A stretch of 64,000 nt of DNA, taken from the NCBI GenBank assembly GCA_009760855.2, contig WPIO01000291.1, forward strand, positions 1 through 64,000, in the 5' to 3' direction. Each line of letters begins with the position of its first letter. The stretch's first letter is position 1. Positions 1 to 11,235 of this stretch are shown here, in pieces. This DNA comes from Cristatella mucedo (lineage: Eukaryota > Bryozoa > Phylactolaemata > Cristatellidae). The notes below the pieces were generated by a model that was not told where the DNA came from, made no database searches, and saw only the letters and a program-made list of their open reading frames with translations. The translations under genes and the position numbers were made by a program.

Positions 1-495
1 TCTCAGCATCGCCGGCATGAAGCTGCAAGCGTCGCTGCTGCGTTCAACATCGAGGCGTTTTCGAGTGAGTTGGCGCATGGGCTCGGCAAATTTTTTCCCG
101 AAAGTCAGGGCTTGTCGTCGCGGGGCCTTTTTTTTATAGAGCTTTCTCGAGAGTTCTCGAGCGGCCAACGTGACGTCCTGCTTGCGCATGCGCTCTAAGA
201 GCTCGAGGCTCGCTGTGCGGCTGTTGAGAGACTCTCTCGACTCTTCTACACGCCACGACACGCCCGCTTTATCAGGAATCAAAGAGCGGCGTCAACTGAC
301 CCATCCAAACGAGTTCAATTGTCAGCCATCTGTTTGGCCAGCTGCTCATTGAAACCAGACTTAACCGTGAATATGTGTGCCTCTTCAATAAGAAAATTCC
401 AGACTTTCTGTACCGTCCTGTTTTGGAGAAAACCATGGCCGCCTTGATCGGTAAGATGTTTGTAGCCCCCTTGCCGCTGACCCATTATCCTCTGC
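1..495. other. no gene recognised
   Basis: Only short unrelated open frames occur here. I see no domain, splice-supported exon or recognisable repeat in this stretch. Confidence 0.5.
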
Positions 496-752
496 GAATC
501 ACGGCCTATAATGCCTGGATTTTTCAGGGGAATGACCTCTCGGTAAAAGCTGAGTCTTGGCTCAGGTATAAAGTTCCCCTCGGTCTTAACCCAGGAGGTA
601 CGATGCTCGCTCTTCGCTACCGAGATCATGGGTTCGATCCCTGCTGTGGGCGATCCTGTATTGCCAACTGCAAGCGGTGGTGATAGCCGTTAAGGGTCTT
701 TCGCCGCTATGTAAATGAGGCTGTTAAATCAGCTATTATTATTTTTTAAGTC
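496..752 (+). repeat. SINE-A copy (tRNA-derived, with 5' extension)
   Basis: A B-box-like GGTTCGATCC lies near 633-642, followed by a conserved body (CTGCAAGCGGTGGTGATAG) and a tail (GAGGCTGTTAAATCAGC plus ATT/T-rich end). The same blocks recur at 5075-5272, 13010-13195 (minus), 31674-31850 (minus), 35545-35700 and 49520-49800. Similarity to the 49520 copy begins upstream of the tRNA-like part, at a shared stretch containing CTCTGCRAATC. Confidence 0.75.
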
Positions 753-2934
753 AAGAAATACTAATTCGGAGGAGCGGAAACGCTGGTCTTGGGTGGCGAT
801 GACTAAAAATGTAGCTTGCTCAAAATCTTACATGCTCTTGTGGACAGACATTTCAAGCTGCTTTGCAGTCACAGCTTTGGCTGGTGGAAGGTGGTGCCAG
901 TTGCCCCCAATCACGCCCTTTAGGTGCCTTGGGGGAGGGGGGCAATGCTCTCGCAATTCCGAAAACCGCGAGCCTGTGTTTTTGTTTAGCTGTGTTTATA
1001 GTTGGCCGACAAAAATCCACGTCCAAGTCCCTACCAGACTGCCGTGGCCCCAGCTCGTGCCGTGGCCGATATAGGACGTGGCCTTTGTCGCTGTTTTCTC
1101 TTCCGCTATAGAAGGGGTAGGGCAATAGCACCCCTGCCGCCCTATCCCTTGGCTACGCCACTGCTTCCTATCATGCACCAGATCTACTTGAAACTTCTAG
1201 CTGCGTGTTTAGGTATCGCAGTATTTGTAGGCTCAATCTCCATACTTTAATTGCTCAATGTATTGTTTAATAAACAATAGATGAAAACTAATACTAATAC
1301 TAATACTTTTTTCAATAAGTTATCGTGAGAAATAATAATTGTGGTTCAGCAATCAACAGGACGTCGGAGTTGCGAGCTCTTAATGAAGAGCTTTTGCAGC
1401 AGGCTGAAGAAACTGCGGCCGTGCATTTGGCCCAGCTGCGGTGCCGGGCTAGTGCAAACAAGAATAGAAACGTCGAACTGCCCTGCAATGGGAACTGACC
1501 ACGATCAGTGCCGTCAGGCCAGCTTAGCAGCCAATAGAGCTCAGTCTGAAAGAAGCTAATGTTCTAGCCACTCCGCAGACGTGGAGGGATCTAGAAAGAC
1601 CTTTACTCATCACCACGAGAGACCTCGCCAATGGTGGTGCGTCGTAGGGATGGAGGGTCTATTTTTCTCCACTTTCGGCCTAGCACTCCCACCTGTTGAG
1701 ACATAGCGCGAGCTTCTCGTAGCCATTTCGCAGCACGGCAGGCCCATTTAATCTCCCCGCGACACTATGGTGTAAATTCACGTGAAAAATTGGTAACGTT
1801 TTTCGGAAACTGACTCTCTCTGTCTGTGTCTGTCCGTCTGTCTGTCTCTGTCTGTCTCTCTCTCCCTTGGAAGCCCGATAGCTACCAGGATGAGTTTTTT
1901 CGGCAAGGGGTTGGGGTAAAGGATTTCGGCATCTCCCTGCCTGCGGGTATCGAAACTTGTTGGCACGCAACGTTAGCCTGAGCTTGACGGCTGCGAGACA
2001 GCCCCCGGCTCCTGAATTATAGAAAGATAAGGAACCTGATATATATGTACCTATATTTAGACGGTAAAAAGCCTACTCATGTAGTAGGCATTTGTTCTTG
2101 GGGTTTCCAAGTGAGTTGTATGCTATGGATGCACACACGTGAATCTCTGCGGTAATGGAGTGGACTTGAATCAACAATGACACGGACTGTTATATTTAAT
2201 TCCTCCCCGAGCTAGAGAGCTGCCGCGCGCCACTCCAAGCTCGGCGCGGACCTTTACCTGACTTCTCCGTGATACCTTCGGGTATGACGCTGATATTTTC
2301 ACTGTGACTGTTCGTGAGCTGTCCTCGGATGTGCTACTCAAAACCGGACCTGCTCGGCATAAGGTGTGATGTCACCATTAGTCGATACCTACTGGCGGCC
2401 TTCTTTGGCGGTTCATTAATTATTGCCCTGCATCATGCGTTCGCCCTATCAACTGCTCGGCTAATAAAAAACATACAACCAATCGGTTTGAAGTGCTGTT
2501 CAGCGCTCGCTGTGCTGTTAACTCACGCGCCATGCCCAAGCATGCTGTGAAAAGTCCGGCAGTTACTAAGGTTCAATCAAATTCGTGGAGGCGGCGTCGT
2601 GTAACGAGTCGCAGTGATTTCTTTCAATTTACAAAAAACTTCAAAAGGTGCGCCGTATTAAGCGCTGGCTTGAATGTCAGTCAGTCCTTTATCCCAGCGC
2701 CTCAACTGCTGCCGAGCTCAGCCACCCCTCGGCGAGTAGCTAGTAGCCGATAGAATGCCGTGGGTGCGAGCCCCCAACCTGCTGATGCATTACCGGGCCA
2801 GTGTCCTCTGCTGGTTCGGGTGGGTCAGAATCGGCAAGCTAGTTCGTCTATAAGCGAGCTACCTCTCAGAGTGCAGCGATAGGACTCCTAAATGCCTGTG
2901 GGTATGGCTTGAGCTCTCATACTTTTACCATGCC
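753..2934. other. no gene recognised; CT-rich and (ACTAAT)n patches
   Basis: This 2.2-kb stretch has no supportable gene. It contains a short (ACTAAT)n run near 1288-1308 and a CT/CTGT-rich pyrimidine tract at about 1812-1866. The rest is unassigned non-coding sequence. Confidence 0.5.
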
Positions 2935-3034
2935 ACCACGTGGTCAAACGGCCAGTCTCTGCGGCACCAACCATGCTTGCCACCACGCTACTTTTCGATC
3001 ATGGCTGCGTCAGAGCTGCACGTTACTGCATGCT

Positions 3035-3262
3035 TGTGCGTGCTGACACTGTGCATGCTGCCACTAACCACACTTGCATGCTGACCCTGTGCATGTCACC
3101 CCTAACCATGCTATCCCTGTTGTTTATTAAGCATGATATTACTCACCATTCAATCGCGTTTCCCTTTGTAGCAAATGTAAAGCGCTTAGAAAAAGATTGA
3201 ATTCTCTGAGGGCGTTTTATCAAGTGCATTATTATTGTTATTATTAATATTATTAATGTTGC
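3035..3262 (+). mobile_element. LINE family 1 (L2-like A), 3' end only
   Basis: This is the 3' terminus of the commonest LINE here. It carries the repeated TGCATGCTGCCACTAACC-type block, a GTAAAGCGC-TAGAAA-GA-TCTCTGAGGGCG block and a degenerate (ATT)n tail. The same order is seen in all other family-1 copies, for example at 45200-45415. The copy is heavily 5'-truncated and carries no coding sequence. Confidence 0.8.
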
Positions 3263-3744
3263 TTAAGAAGCCTGGGTTTGATGAATTCTAGTCAATTTCA
3301 AAGAGTTCCATTGAGTCTACACCCGGAAGCTTATAAAAGCCAGGGCTTCTTTTTTTCACTCGAAAGCTGAAGTACGGCCAATTTAAATGGCTATGGCTTG
3401 GAAAGAAAAGACGGCAAGCAATTTGCTTGTAAATTCTGAGAGGTCTCACTCCCCAGATAATACCGGCTCGGCCAACAAGTTTGCAGCCTTCTTCAACTGA
3501 AAGAATTGCGAGCATTCGTGCCTCCACAAAGTCCCTTTCGACTAAAGTAATTGCTGTGTCGCAACCTATGACCTTCTTTAAGAGATTTTCAGAGGTTTCT
3601 GCTTTCGATGTGGCTACCTCATTAATCTAGTAAAAAGAGCTCGTCTCATTAAAACACTATACCATCTCCTCTGCGGTCTTCACAGGGTGAAAAACTTAGT
3701 CTAGCCCAAGCTCATATTTCGTATGCTTCTCTGGATAACAGGGT
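3263..3744. other. no gene recognised
   Basis: Short open frames only; none matches a domain I recognise. Confidence 0.4.
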
Positions 3745-4250
3745 TTTATCCAAGTTCTTCAGATCAGCCATCGTTGTTAGACCGATGCTGAAAAACACGG
3801 ATTAGATTCTGAGGTCCTAGGGAAACTATCGCCCACTTTCCATTCTTTATTTTTAGTCAAAAGATTTGTCACTAAGCAGCTTGTATGCCACAATAAAAAT
3901 AATAAATTAACGGAGAAATTTCTTTCGGGATTCAAAGAAAACCACTCCACTGAAATTGCTCTCCTCCTTGAAACCAACGTCTTCTTATGCATCATCGATA
4001 ACAGTAATTTCATTGCCCAAGCCCTGCTGGATCTATTAACTGCCTTCAACACTGTTGATCACGATATCCTACTTGAACAGTTGAGAAAAAGCATCGTCCT
4101 GGCACACGAGGCACTGGCGTGCTTCAAATTGTACTTGTTTCGGTCGTGCTCAATCCGTCTCTTGTGCTGGTCGGGTCTCATCCACCAGACCAGTCAAACG
4201 TGGAGTCTCACAAAGATCCAGTCTCCGTCCTTACGTGCTAATACACTAGT
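3745..4250 (+). mobile_element. LINE family 2 (L2-like B) reverse transcriptase fragment
   Basis: Reading different plus frames gives decayed pieces of the N-terminal half of a non-LTR reverse transcriptase. There is a NYRPLSIL-like block near 3822, a 'HSTEIALLLET' block near 3943, and a 'LDLLTAFNTVDHDILLEQL' block near 4029 that corresponds to the RT region before the catalytic palm motif. The following LAHEALACFK segment matches the family-2 ORF at 7858-9185. Frame changes and stops show it is dead. Confidence 0.75.
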
Positions 4251-5074
4251 CCGCCCAATGAGGTGATATCGTCACTTTGCTGGGTTCACGTGCACTCTTG
4301 GGCCTTCTTTGCATGGGATCGCAACTAAGTGTCACTTTGGGGCCACTTGGGTTGATGTGGTCTGACAGTAACAGCTTTGTATTTTCTGTAAAACGCAACA
4401 GTCTATGAGCATTTTGTTGAGCACGTGCTCTGGAAGCGTGCCGGGATTACGCCATTGCAGACTCATTGCTGTGAGCTCAAATTATTTAAAAACTTTGTGG
4501 TAACGTGTGAAGGCTTTCACCGATTTCAAGTTCAGTTCGGAGGCTTATCTTATCAAGCCTAATCAATGGGTCTAGATTTCGCCGCGAGTGGAAGCAGCGG
4601 TCGGAAAACAAGGGCGATAGAAATTACAAAGCTAAGTGGGGGCCGGATGAGCTTGGTGGAAGTTCTGGCCGAGCTGCTCGTGCTGAAGGCATGACCGATC
4701 AGCTGCTTGCTCAGCACTGGCCAAATGGAAAATCCTGGTGAAAAATGGAGACGCCATTCCCTGCTTAAGCATCTTACTTAACTGTGACGCGCTAGCTTCT
4801 TGTCTATATAAAGATTTATCGTTTACAAACAACATGTGCGGTTTCACGTAATGTTGTCATCCCGTCCGTTCAAGAGGCTTGCCATGATGCGATCAACGGA
4901 TGCGTCGCCATCAGAGAGCTCAATTATCGCCGTGCCTGAATGCTTTTGACTTCATTTGACCTCATGTCGGTCACTTTCTGCATGGATTCATGCGGATCTT
5001 GGAGCGTACATTTTCAGCCATTTTCCAGAGAACTCAGGCTGCACGAAGGTGCCGATGCGTGTGCGAGCGAATCC
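4251..5074. other. no gene recognised
   Basis: No coding or repeat feature could be assigned here. Confidence 0.4.
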
Positions 5075-5272
5075 GCAATGAAACGGTGAGCCGTAATGGC
5101 TCACTAGGTAAGACGGTTACTTTTCACGACCTCGGCCCCGAGGTCGTGGGTTCGAATCCTTCGGTGGGCGATCCTTTATCACCACTGCAAGCGGTGGTGA
5201 TAGCTGCAAAGGTTCTTCTGTCGCTATACAAAAAGAGGCTGTTAAATCAGCTAGTATTTATTTATTTTTAAA
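5075..5272 (+). repeat. SINE-A copy
   Basis: This is one of the best preserved SINE-A copies. It has a GGTTCGAATCC B box near 5150, the CACTGCAAGCGGTGGTGATAG body, an AGGCTGTTAAATCAGC tail and a T/A-rich end. Confidence 0.8.
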
Positions 5273-6236
5273 ATGAACACCGACTATAAATACACCGTAG
5301 CAATCGGGCGCTCTTCAATTCTGGCCCACAGCCTAGGCCCAAAGCTGGCTTGGAAGGAAGCCAATCTGTCGAGGGTCGCGTTGGCCGTTCACTAGTCCGA
5401 GCCGTTTTCATCGGCTGACTGCTGAAGATGAAGCATCAACCGCTAGCCTTGCTGGCAGTTTCAGGCACATTCTAGATCAGCTGAGCAGGGAGCGAGTTAA
5501 GCAAGGCATCGGCCGAAAGCAGCGAATTAATTTATAGCGACGCCGCCTGTTTGGTTTGCGGCTCGTGCCGTCCTTCCACCTAAAAGCCTCAGCTTTGCCT
5601 TTCTACAGTTTCCCTAGTTTTATTCTTTCGAGTTTTTATTTCATTCATCCGCTGGTTTAGGAGGTCCAAGCCATAGCCACTGGCTCTGGCAGATTCAAGG
5701 CGACATCTCGGGCAGGGGTGAGGAGTAGGCGGAAGGGCCGCCGAGCATGAGCGCAACATCCAGGTAGCAAAAGATCAAATGAGAAGCAGCAGTATGCAAT
5801 CAGAGCATTTGAAGCACACATCAGTTACAGACAATAATAAATACATGTTTATAAAAATTGAGATACTAACCAAGAGAACTTTTTAGTGCAAAACTAATTA
5901 AAGCTAAAGCCCATTTACATATAGCTCACGGGCTAAGAAAAGTGTGAAGTGATCATTTGTGATCTGAACGCGAATCCGAGCGTCAGAAACCAAGGCGCCA
6001 TACGACTCGAGGATCTTCGTACTATTTTGAGAGGCAATTGCGTCAAAGTTGTGCCGAAACATTATTATATAAAAACTTGATACGACACGTAGCCGATCGC
6101 TTCCGGCTTTGACTATCACCCGTGGCCTCGAGTTTTGCACTGCCACCGCATTAGTAGAATACCACGCTAGCCCCTGGGGTAGCAGATTTATGAGGCGCCG
6201 TCCCTTAAGCTGACCCTGACCCGCTGGACGCATCTG
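5273..6236. other. 3' flank of the transporter gene; nothing else recognised
   Basis: This lies downstream of the minus-strand transporter stop codon at 6237. A minus-strand AATAAA (plus TTTATT near 5634) could be a poly(A) signal, but it lies about 600 bases past the stop and is weak evidence. Confidence 0.35.
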
Positions 6237-6415
6237 TCATTCACCATCAGCGCCCTTCGGGCCGCCGGCAGTCGATGCGGTCGCGGTGCCGGCTGTAGCC
6301 TTCCGTCGTCGGCGCAAAGCGACATAGGGCGGCACGACCACGAGCGACGCGGCCACTGAGAAGCAGCCGCACACGATCCAATTGGTCGACTCGCCGACGC
6401 TCGAACCCATCGAAC
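6237..6415 (-). CDS. transporter exon 4 (TM12, C-terminal tail, stop)
   Basis: The acceptor GTCGGCAG precedes 6415 and restores the codon split at the exon 3 donor. The exon codes for a hydrophilic turn, a final helix (NWIVCGCFSVAASLVVVPPY) and a basic then Gly/Ala-rich cytosolic tail (ALRRRRKATAG...), ending in a stop at 6239-6237. This is the expected end of an MFS carrier and completes the gene. Confidence 0.82.
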
Positions 6416-6584
6416 CTGCCGACGAAGGAGAGCATCGGCATATTGAGTCGACCGTCGAGGGATTCCCGCATGTTTGGTCCAAAAAATGTTTCACAGCATC
6501 AGCGGTAAGCCTATTTTTCGAGATTCGATTAACGACGAGCCCCAACCTAATTTTACCCTGTACTACCAACCGGTGGTATGAGCG

Positions 6585-7345
6585 ACCCTTAGACAACTTA
6601 AATCTCTTTCTAGTCACGTTACAAATGCTGTGAACGAAGCACAACCGTATAGTTAACGATAGCATGCAGTGTCAACATGCATAGTATGGCTTGTGATAAC
6701 ATGCACAAAACCAGCACGGATAAGTACACAATTAATACATCGCAAGAACACAGAAAATGGCATGAGAAAAAGGTGCGATTTTAGCTTCTTCTCAAATGTC
6801 GTTAAGTCATGGATAGTTGTGACATCAGTCGGAAGTGAGTTCCAGGCTTTGGGAGCATACGAATTAGAGGCGTGATCTCTAAAGAATTTGAGGTTGGTTT
6901 CTACGCACAGCTAAACGATTTGAGTCAGAAGAGCAGGTAGTACGATGCCCAATCTGATTGGGGTAGTTCTGATAGATAGGCAGGAAGAATGAATGGACCC
7001 AAGAGTGGTGACAGAACCTCGAAGTCGATACGCTGCTTGATTGGGAGCCAGTGCAGGTCGGCAAGAAGTAGTGCGATGTGGCAATTGCGATGTACACCAC
7101 AAAACATTCCTAGCTTCAGAGTTTTGCACCAACTGTAGGACTGCACAATCAGGAAGATTTGCAGGCCGTGACTCACAAACATCGAGAGCGGATGTCACAA
7201 ATGAATGGACCAGCTTGAATGGAATGTTCCTGTCTAAGCAGGTACACATTTTCGCAATGTTTCGCAGTTGAAAGTAAGCGGACGTGACTGTAGAGCTGAT
7301 GTGGTCGTCTAGTGAAAGGTTACTTTTGAATAGGTCATTTCGAAC
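6585..7345 (-). mobile_element. LINE family 1 fragment in intron 3
   Basis: Minus-strand reading gives the C-terminal end of the family-1 [22 protein letters not shown], an 'LHWLPIKQRIDFEVLSPL' block and a degraded 'SSNSYAPKAWNS' block, then the 3' untranslated part. Stops and frame changes are present. Confidence 0.8.
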
Positions 7346-7639
7346 AGTATATTTCGGCAGATGCCATGAGAGATATGCTGTGCTAGCCAAACCACATGAC
7401 TGAACCACGGCGCACCGGCCAAGGCGTCTTGGTGGATCTACTCTCTCTCTCTGAAGGATGTCTACACTCACCAGTAAAGCTCGAAGTCTTTCTACACGAT
7501 TTTTTGTTTTAACTCTACGTCCTACTTACTCCCTTCGTAAGCCGTCCCCATGCGCCTCCGCTCACCTCCAATGATTGACAGCGTCTCGACTGCGAGTAGG
7601 GGTATGTTTGGTGATTCATCCTAACGACTTCTTTAATTA

Positions 7640-9190
7640 TCAATAATAATGATAATACAATTTTTATTGAGCCCCCAGAGAATCTCTTACTAGGCAAAAT
7701 GCACCGATAGTTGAACACGCAGTTTTACTTCTAAGCAGAAAGAACGATCGAGCGCCGGCTGCGAAAAGCAAGGTGAAGCGAGTTAAAGTCAAACGCTTCC
7801 TTTGTATGTATGTATCTCCGTCAGTAACTCCACAAAGTCATAAAGACCATGTGGGTGTTACCCAGGAGAGTTTTGTATAGCGCACTCACAGCCTAAGCGG
7901 CTTTCGGTACGCATTCGGTAGCCAACAGATTTCATCTCACGCAACAAAGAGAAAGTGGGAAGCATAGCAGAAATAGGAGAGCAGTTGAGGTAGTGAGTAG
8001 CATAGAAGTAGCAGTTCAGGACCGCTGAAAAAGATGTGCCGTAGTCGGCAGTTGGAGAGTAGATGTCGTTGCGTAAGAATTGTGGAAGCGAGTTCCACAG
8101 TCTAGGACCTGCAGAGCTAAAGCTTCTGTCGCCAACTGTCTTCAAGCGGAGGAATGGGACAGCTAATCTATTGTCCACACAGGACCTGAGGGCGCGAACA
8201 GGCTGAAACTGGTGCAGCAGTTCAGCTAGGTACGAAGGAGCCAAGCCGTGGCGGGCCTTGTGGGTCAGCGTAAGAACTTTGCTCTGTATCCTTTGCTCAA
8301 CCGGCAACCATCGCAGCTCTTCCAGCAAAGGTGACACGTGCTCAAACCGCTGGGACTTGAAGACCAGCCTTGCAGCCATATTCATAGTCCGCTGTAGTGG
8401 CATAATAGCTTTCCTTGGTAGCCCAGCCAAAAGGGAATTACAATAATCAAGCCGAGACAGAACGAAAGAGCTAGTTAAATTTCTTACAAGCCACTGTGGG
8501 AGACAGCTTCTAATCTTGGATAGGGATCGGGTGTGATGGCTAGCTGTAGAGGCAGTCTTCTGAATGAAGCTTTTGAAATTGAGGCAGCTGTCGAACACGA
8601 CACCTAGATTACGAGTACGTGGTGAAGGTCGCACAATAGCATCACCTATTAGAACAGCAAAGCCTTTTAATTCAGCCACACGCTTAGGGTGTCCTATGAG
8701 AAGCAGATCGGTTTTATCGTCATTTAATTTCAGGAAGTTTTCCGACATCCAGGATCGAATATCGGCAAGGCAAGCATTCAGTTTCTCAGTTGCTGCAGCA
8801 GATTCCGACGGTTTCAATGAAAAATACAACTGAGTATCGTCAGCATAGAAGTGATATCCTATTCCATGGGCCTTAATCACTTTTCCCAGAGGTTGCGTAT
8901 AAATGGAGAACAGCAAGGGACCAAGTACAGACCCTTGAGGGACTCCACAGGTGACCCTTCTCATGTCTGAGACCTGACCCCCACACGACACGGATTGAAC
9001 ACGATCAGACAAGTAGGATTTAAACCGCGCCAGTGCTTCGTCTGCCAGACCGATCGTTGTTCTCAATCTTTCAAGCAGAACTTCGTGATCAATGGTGTCG
9101 AAGGCAGCAGACAGATCTAGCAGAGCTAAGGCAGTGACATTCCCGTAGTCGTTGCCACGTAGAATGTCATTGTTAAGTCTCTCTGCTTGT
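7640..9190 (-). mobile_element. LINE family 2 (L2-like B), best-preserved copy
   Basis: This is a 5'-truncated non-LTR retrotransposon in intron 3 of the transporter gene, transcribed in the same direction as the gene. The coding part (9185-7858) is followed by about 220 bases of 3' sequence ending in an A+T-rich ATT-type tail near 7640-7660. At the 5' end, near 9190, it abuts an oppositely oriented fragment of another LINE. Confidence 0.85.
7858..9185 (-). CDS. non-LTR reverse transcriptase, C-terminal two thirds, uninterrupted
   Basis: About 440 codons are open from the 5' junction to the stop at 7858. In order they give [36 protein letters not shown] (RT motif 4 region), FYADDTQLY (catalytic YADD), LNDDKTDLLLIG, and the C-terminal region with RLDYCNSLLAGLP, LRWLPVEQRI and PRLWNSLPQFL. 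This is the arrangement of the L2/CR1 clade. Endonuclease and the N-terminal RT are missing by 5' truncation, so the copy cannot move on its own, but the lack of stops suggests fairly recent insertion. Confidence 0.88.
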
Positions 9191-9265
9191 TTCGCGTGAT
9201 CTTTCGAAAGCGTTTGATACTATTGATCATCGATTCCTAATTGTTCGCTAATTGAGTGTCTGGTG
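9191..9265 (+). mobile_element. short CR1-like RT fragment, inverted next to the family 2 copy
   Basis: Plus-strand reading gives DLSKAFDTIDHRFL, the same RT landmark as in the neighbouring minus copy but of a different family and in opposite orientation, then a stop. Confidence 0.55.
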
Positions 9266-10052
9266 CGCCTAAATGATAATCTTGCCGGTCTTGCACCCCA
9301 GATGAAAATTCTGGCTCAGCCACTGACCATGGACCTACGGTACTTCAACTCTCGCAAGAAGCCAAAGCAGAGTGTGTAACAAAGAATAGGCCGAATGACA
9401 AGCGGATTGCATTTTCCTAAAAGCCTACTGATTGCTCTCTCCCAATGCTTGACAAGCGAAACCGAAACTTCTCGAAAGTGGACCGAACCAACACGTTCCA
9501 CGCCAGCGGTTCGGATTTCGAGAGATTGATGGAAAGCGACGTACGGCACTTCCTCACGTGTGCGGCTGCAGTGCGGCATCGTCAGTCTCTTTAAAAAACG
9601 CCATTCCCGGTTGGTCCGCTAGGGGGGCCCGTTGGGTCTCTGACCGAAAGCCTGCCAGGACAACGACTAAGAGTCGTCCTCTTCCGGTTTTACTCCTTGT
9701 AGCTGTAGCTCTCTTCCCAATGGACAAGCATCTTCCTTCTGGGAATGGAGAATGAGTAGGTCTGCCAGACCCCCAGAAGAGCGCTGTTCACACTGAGAAT
9801 TCAGGTCATGATCGTCGGGCAGGGTCCTGCTAGCTAAGCATTGTAACGCACCTGCCGCCACTCGATCACAGGTGGCAGAGCAAGCCCCCTTCTCGCGCCC
9901 AGGGTGCCGGCGGCTGCCTCGTCCCTCGTCTCGAAGTGACGAGCTCGAGCGCCAAAACTCGGTAAAAAAAAGTCTCACCTGAGTCAGCGTAGGTACGGGA
10001 GACGGGGGCACGGCTGCATGCTAAATGCTAGCCGGGCGGCCTGCGTGCTCAC
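9266..10052. other. intron 3 sequence, no gene recognised
   Basis: This lies within transporter intron 3. A minus-strand open frame (10011-9667) has no transmembrane segment and no splice support, so I do not count it as an exon. Confidence 0.5.
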
Positions 10053-11235
10053 CGATCAGAATGGGTCCGACGAAGTAGCCGAGGCCATTCATGAAGTTGT
10101 AAAGCGCTATCGTGGTGGGCGAAGTCGCGAGGCTCCACGGCCTCGGACAGGACGCCCATGAGAAGCGACACCACGATCCCCAGCCACCAGCCGAACAGCG
10201 CCGACAGAGCGGCGTACGAGCCGAAAACGAACGGCACGGCGGGCACGACGAGGGCGCATGCGCCGCACATGGCGGCCGCCAGCAGGTACAGCAGGCACCT
10301 GTCGTACTGGCGCTGTCCGAGCGCGGTCGTGACGATGGAGGCGGCGAGGAAGCCGACGCCATTCAGCGTGACGCCAAGCGCCATGTTGTCGTCGCTGATG
10401 GCGTTCGAAGTGGCCAGCAGCGGCCACAGCGCCTCGACGGACGATGAGCAGGCGCCCCAGAAGAACGGGTTCAAGATGTGCATCCACACCTCCCACTTTG
10501 ATAGCAAGCCGAGGATTCCTTGCGTTGCGTCGAGCCTCGAACTGGCAGGGGCAGACGTACAATCTGCCATCGCGGCCTTTTGCGCTTCGTCGGCGTCGGC
10601 AGTGCTGCTGTCGGCGAGCAACGAGAAGCTGCTGCTGAGCTCCGAGGCTTGGCCTGATGCTCCATTGGTAGAACCGGCGGTGGCAGAAGCATTGACGGTC
10701 ACAGCATCGTCGACGACGGAAACGTTGACGACTTTCGTGATGTCTACGCTTTCGGCGACGGCTGCGTCGACGGCATGGTCGCCTTGGGTGGCAGCAGCAT
10801 GCCCGGTGCTCGGCAAGCCGGCGAACGAAACGCAGCAAGTCTTCTCTGCGGACGACATGACGCATTCGATCTCGGCGCCGTCGCGAACGTCGTCGGTGGA
10901 CGGCTGCACCGCCGAAGCCGGCGCGACGACCCCGTTCAGTTGGCGCAGAGGCACTGCATCAGCAGCGGCCTTCCACCGGCAGCGGCCGCACAGAGAGCTC
11001 TCTAGCGGTTTGAAGGTGAGGCCGCACAGGGCATTGATGCTCACGATGCACGCGGTGAAGACGAGTGCATTCGCGTGGCCCGCCGAGTCGATCACCTTCT
11101 GCAGTATAGACGGGAAGACGAGGATGCCGACGCCCTGACCGAAGCCCACCACCGGAAACGCAATGTGCTTCCTCTCGTTGAAGTATTCGCCGAGGATGGC
11201 CATGCTCGTGCTGAAAGGGCACGCAATGCCCAGTC
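10053..11235 (-). CDS. transporter exon 3 (TM4-TM11, central loop), frame broken
   Basis: The acceptor GTTTCAG precedes 11235. Early in the exon, YFNERKHIAFPVVGFGQGVG matches the second SLC16 signature (YF-R/K-RR-LA-G-A-AG---G). Helices follow, then a long loop at about 10980-10510 rich in Ala, Ser, Thr and acidic residues, then WMHILNPFFWGACSSSVEAL and further helices to TM11 (LYNFMNGLGYFVGPILI). Between the VEPRDFA and LYNFMNG segments, about 10108-10150, the reading frame changes by one base, which would truncate the protein before TM11. The donor GTGAGC after 10053 is intact, which favours a recent mutation or a sequencing error over an old pseudogene. Confidence 0.85.

Noticed and set aside
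600-670. Functional tRNA gene at the B-box-containing sequence
   Set aside because: No complete cloverleaf can be drawn, and the same head recurs with a common non-tRNA body and tail, so it is a SINE.
9667-10011. Terminal coding exon of the transporter gene
   Set aside because: It has no transmembrane segment and no phase-compatible acceptor; exon 4 at 6415-6237 fits phase, helix 12 and stop.
10158-11138. Plus-strand frame of 326 codons opposite transporter exon 3
   Set aside because: It is a GC-rich shadow; the minus strand has splice sites, signature motifs and transmembrane segments.
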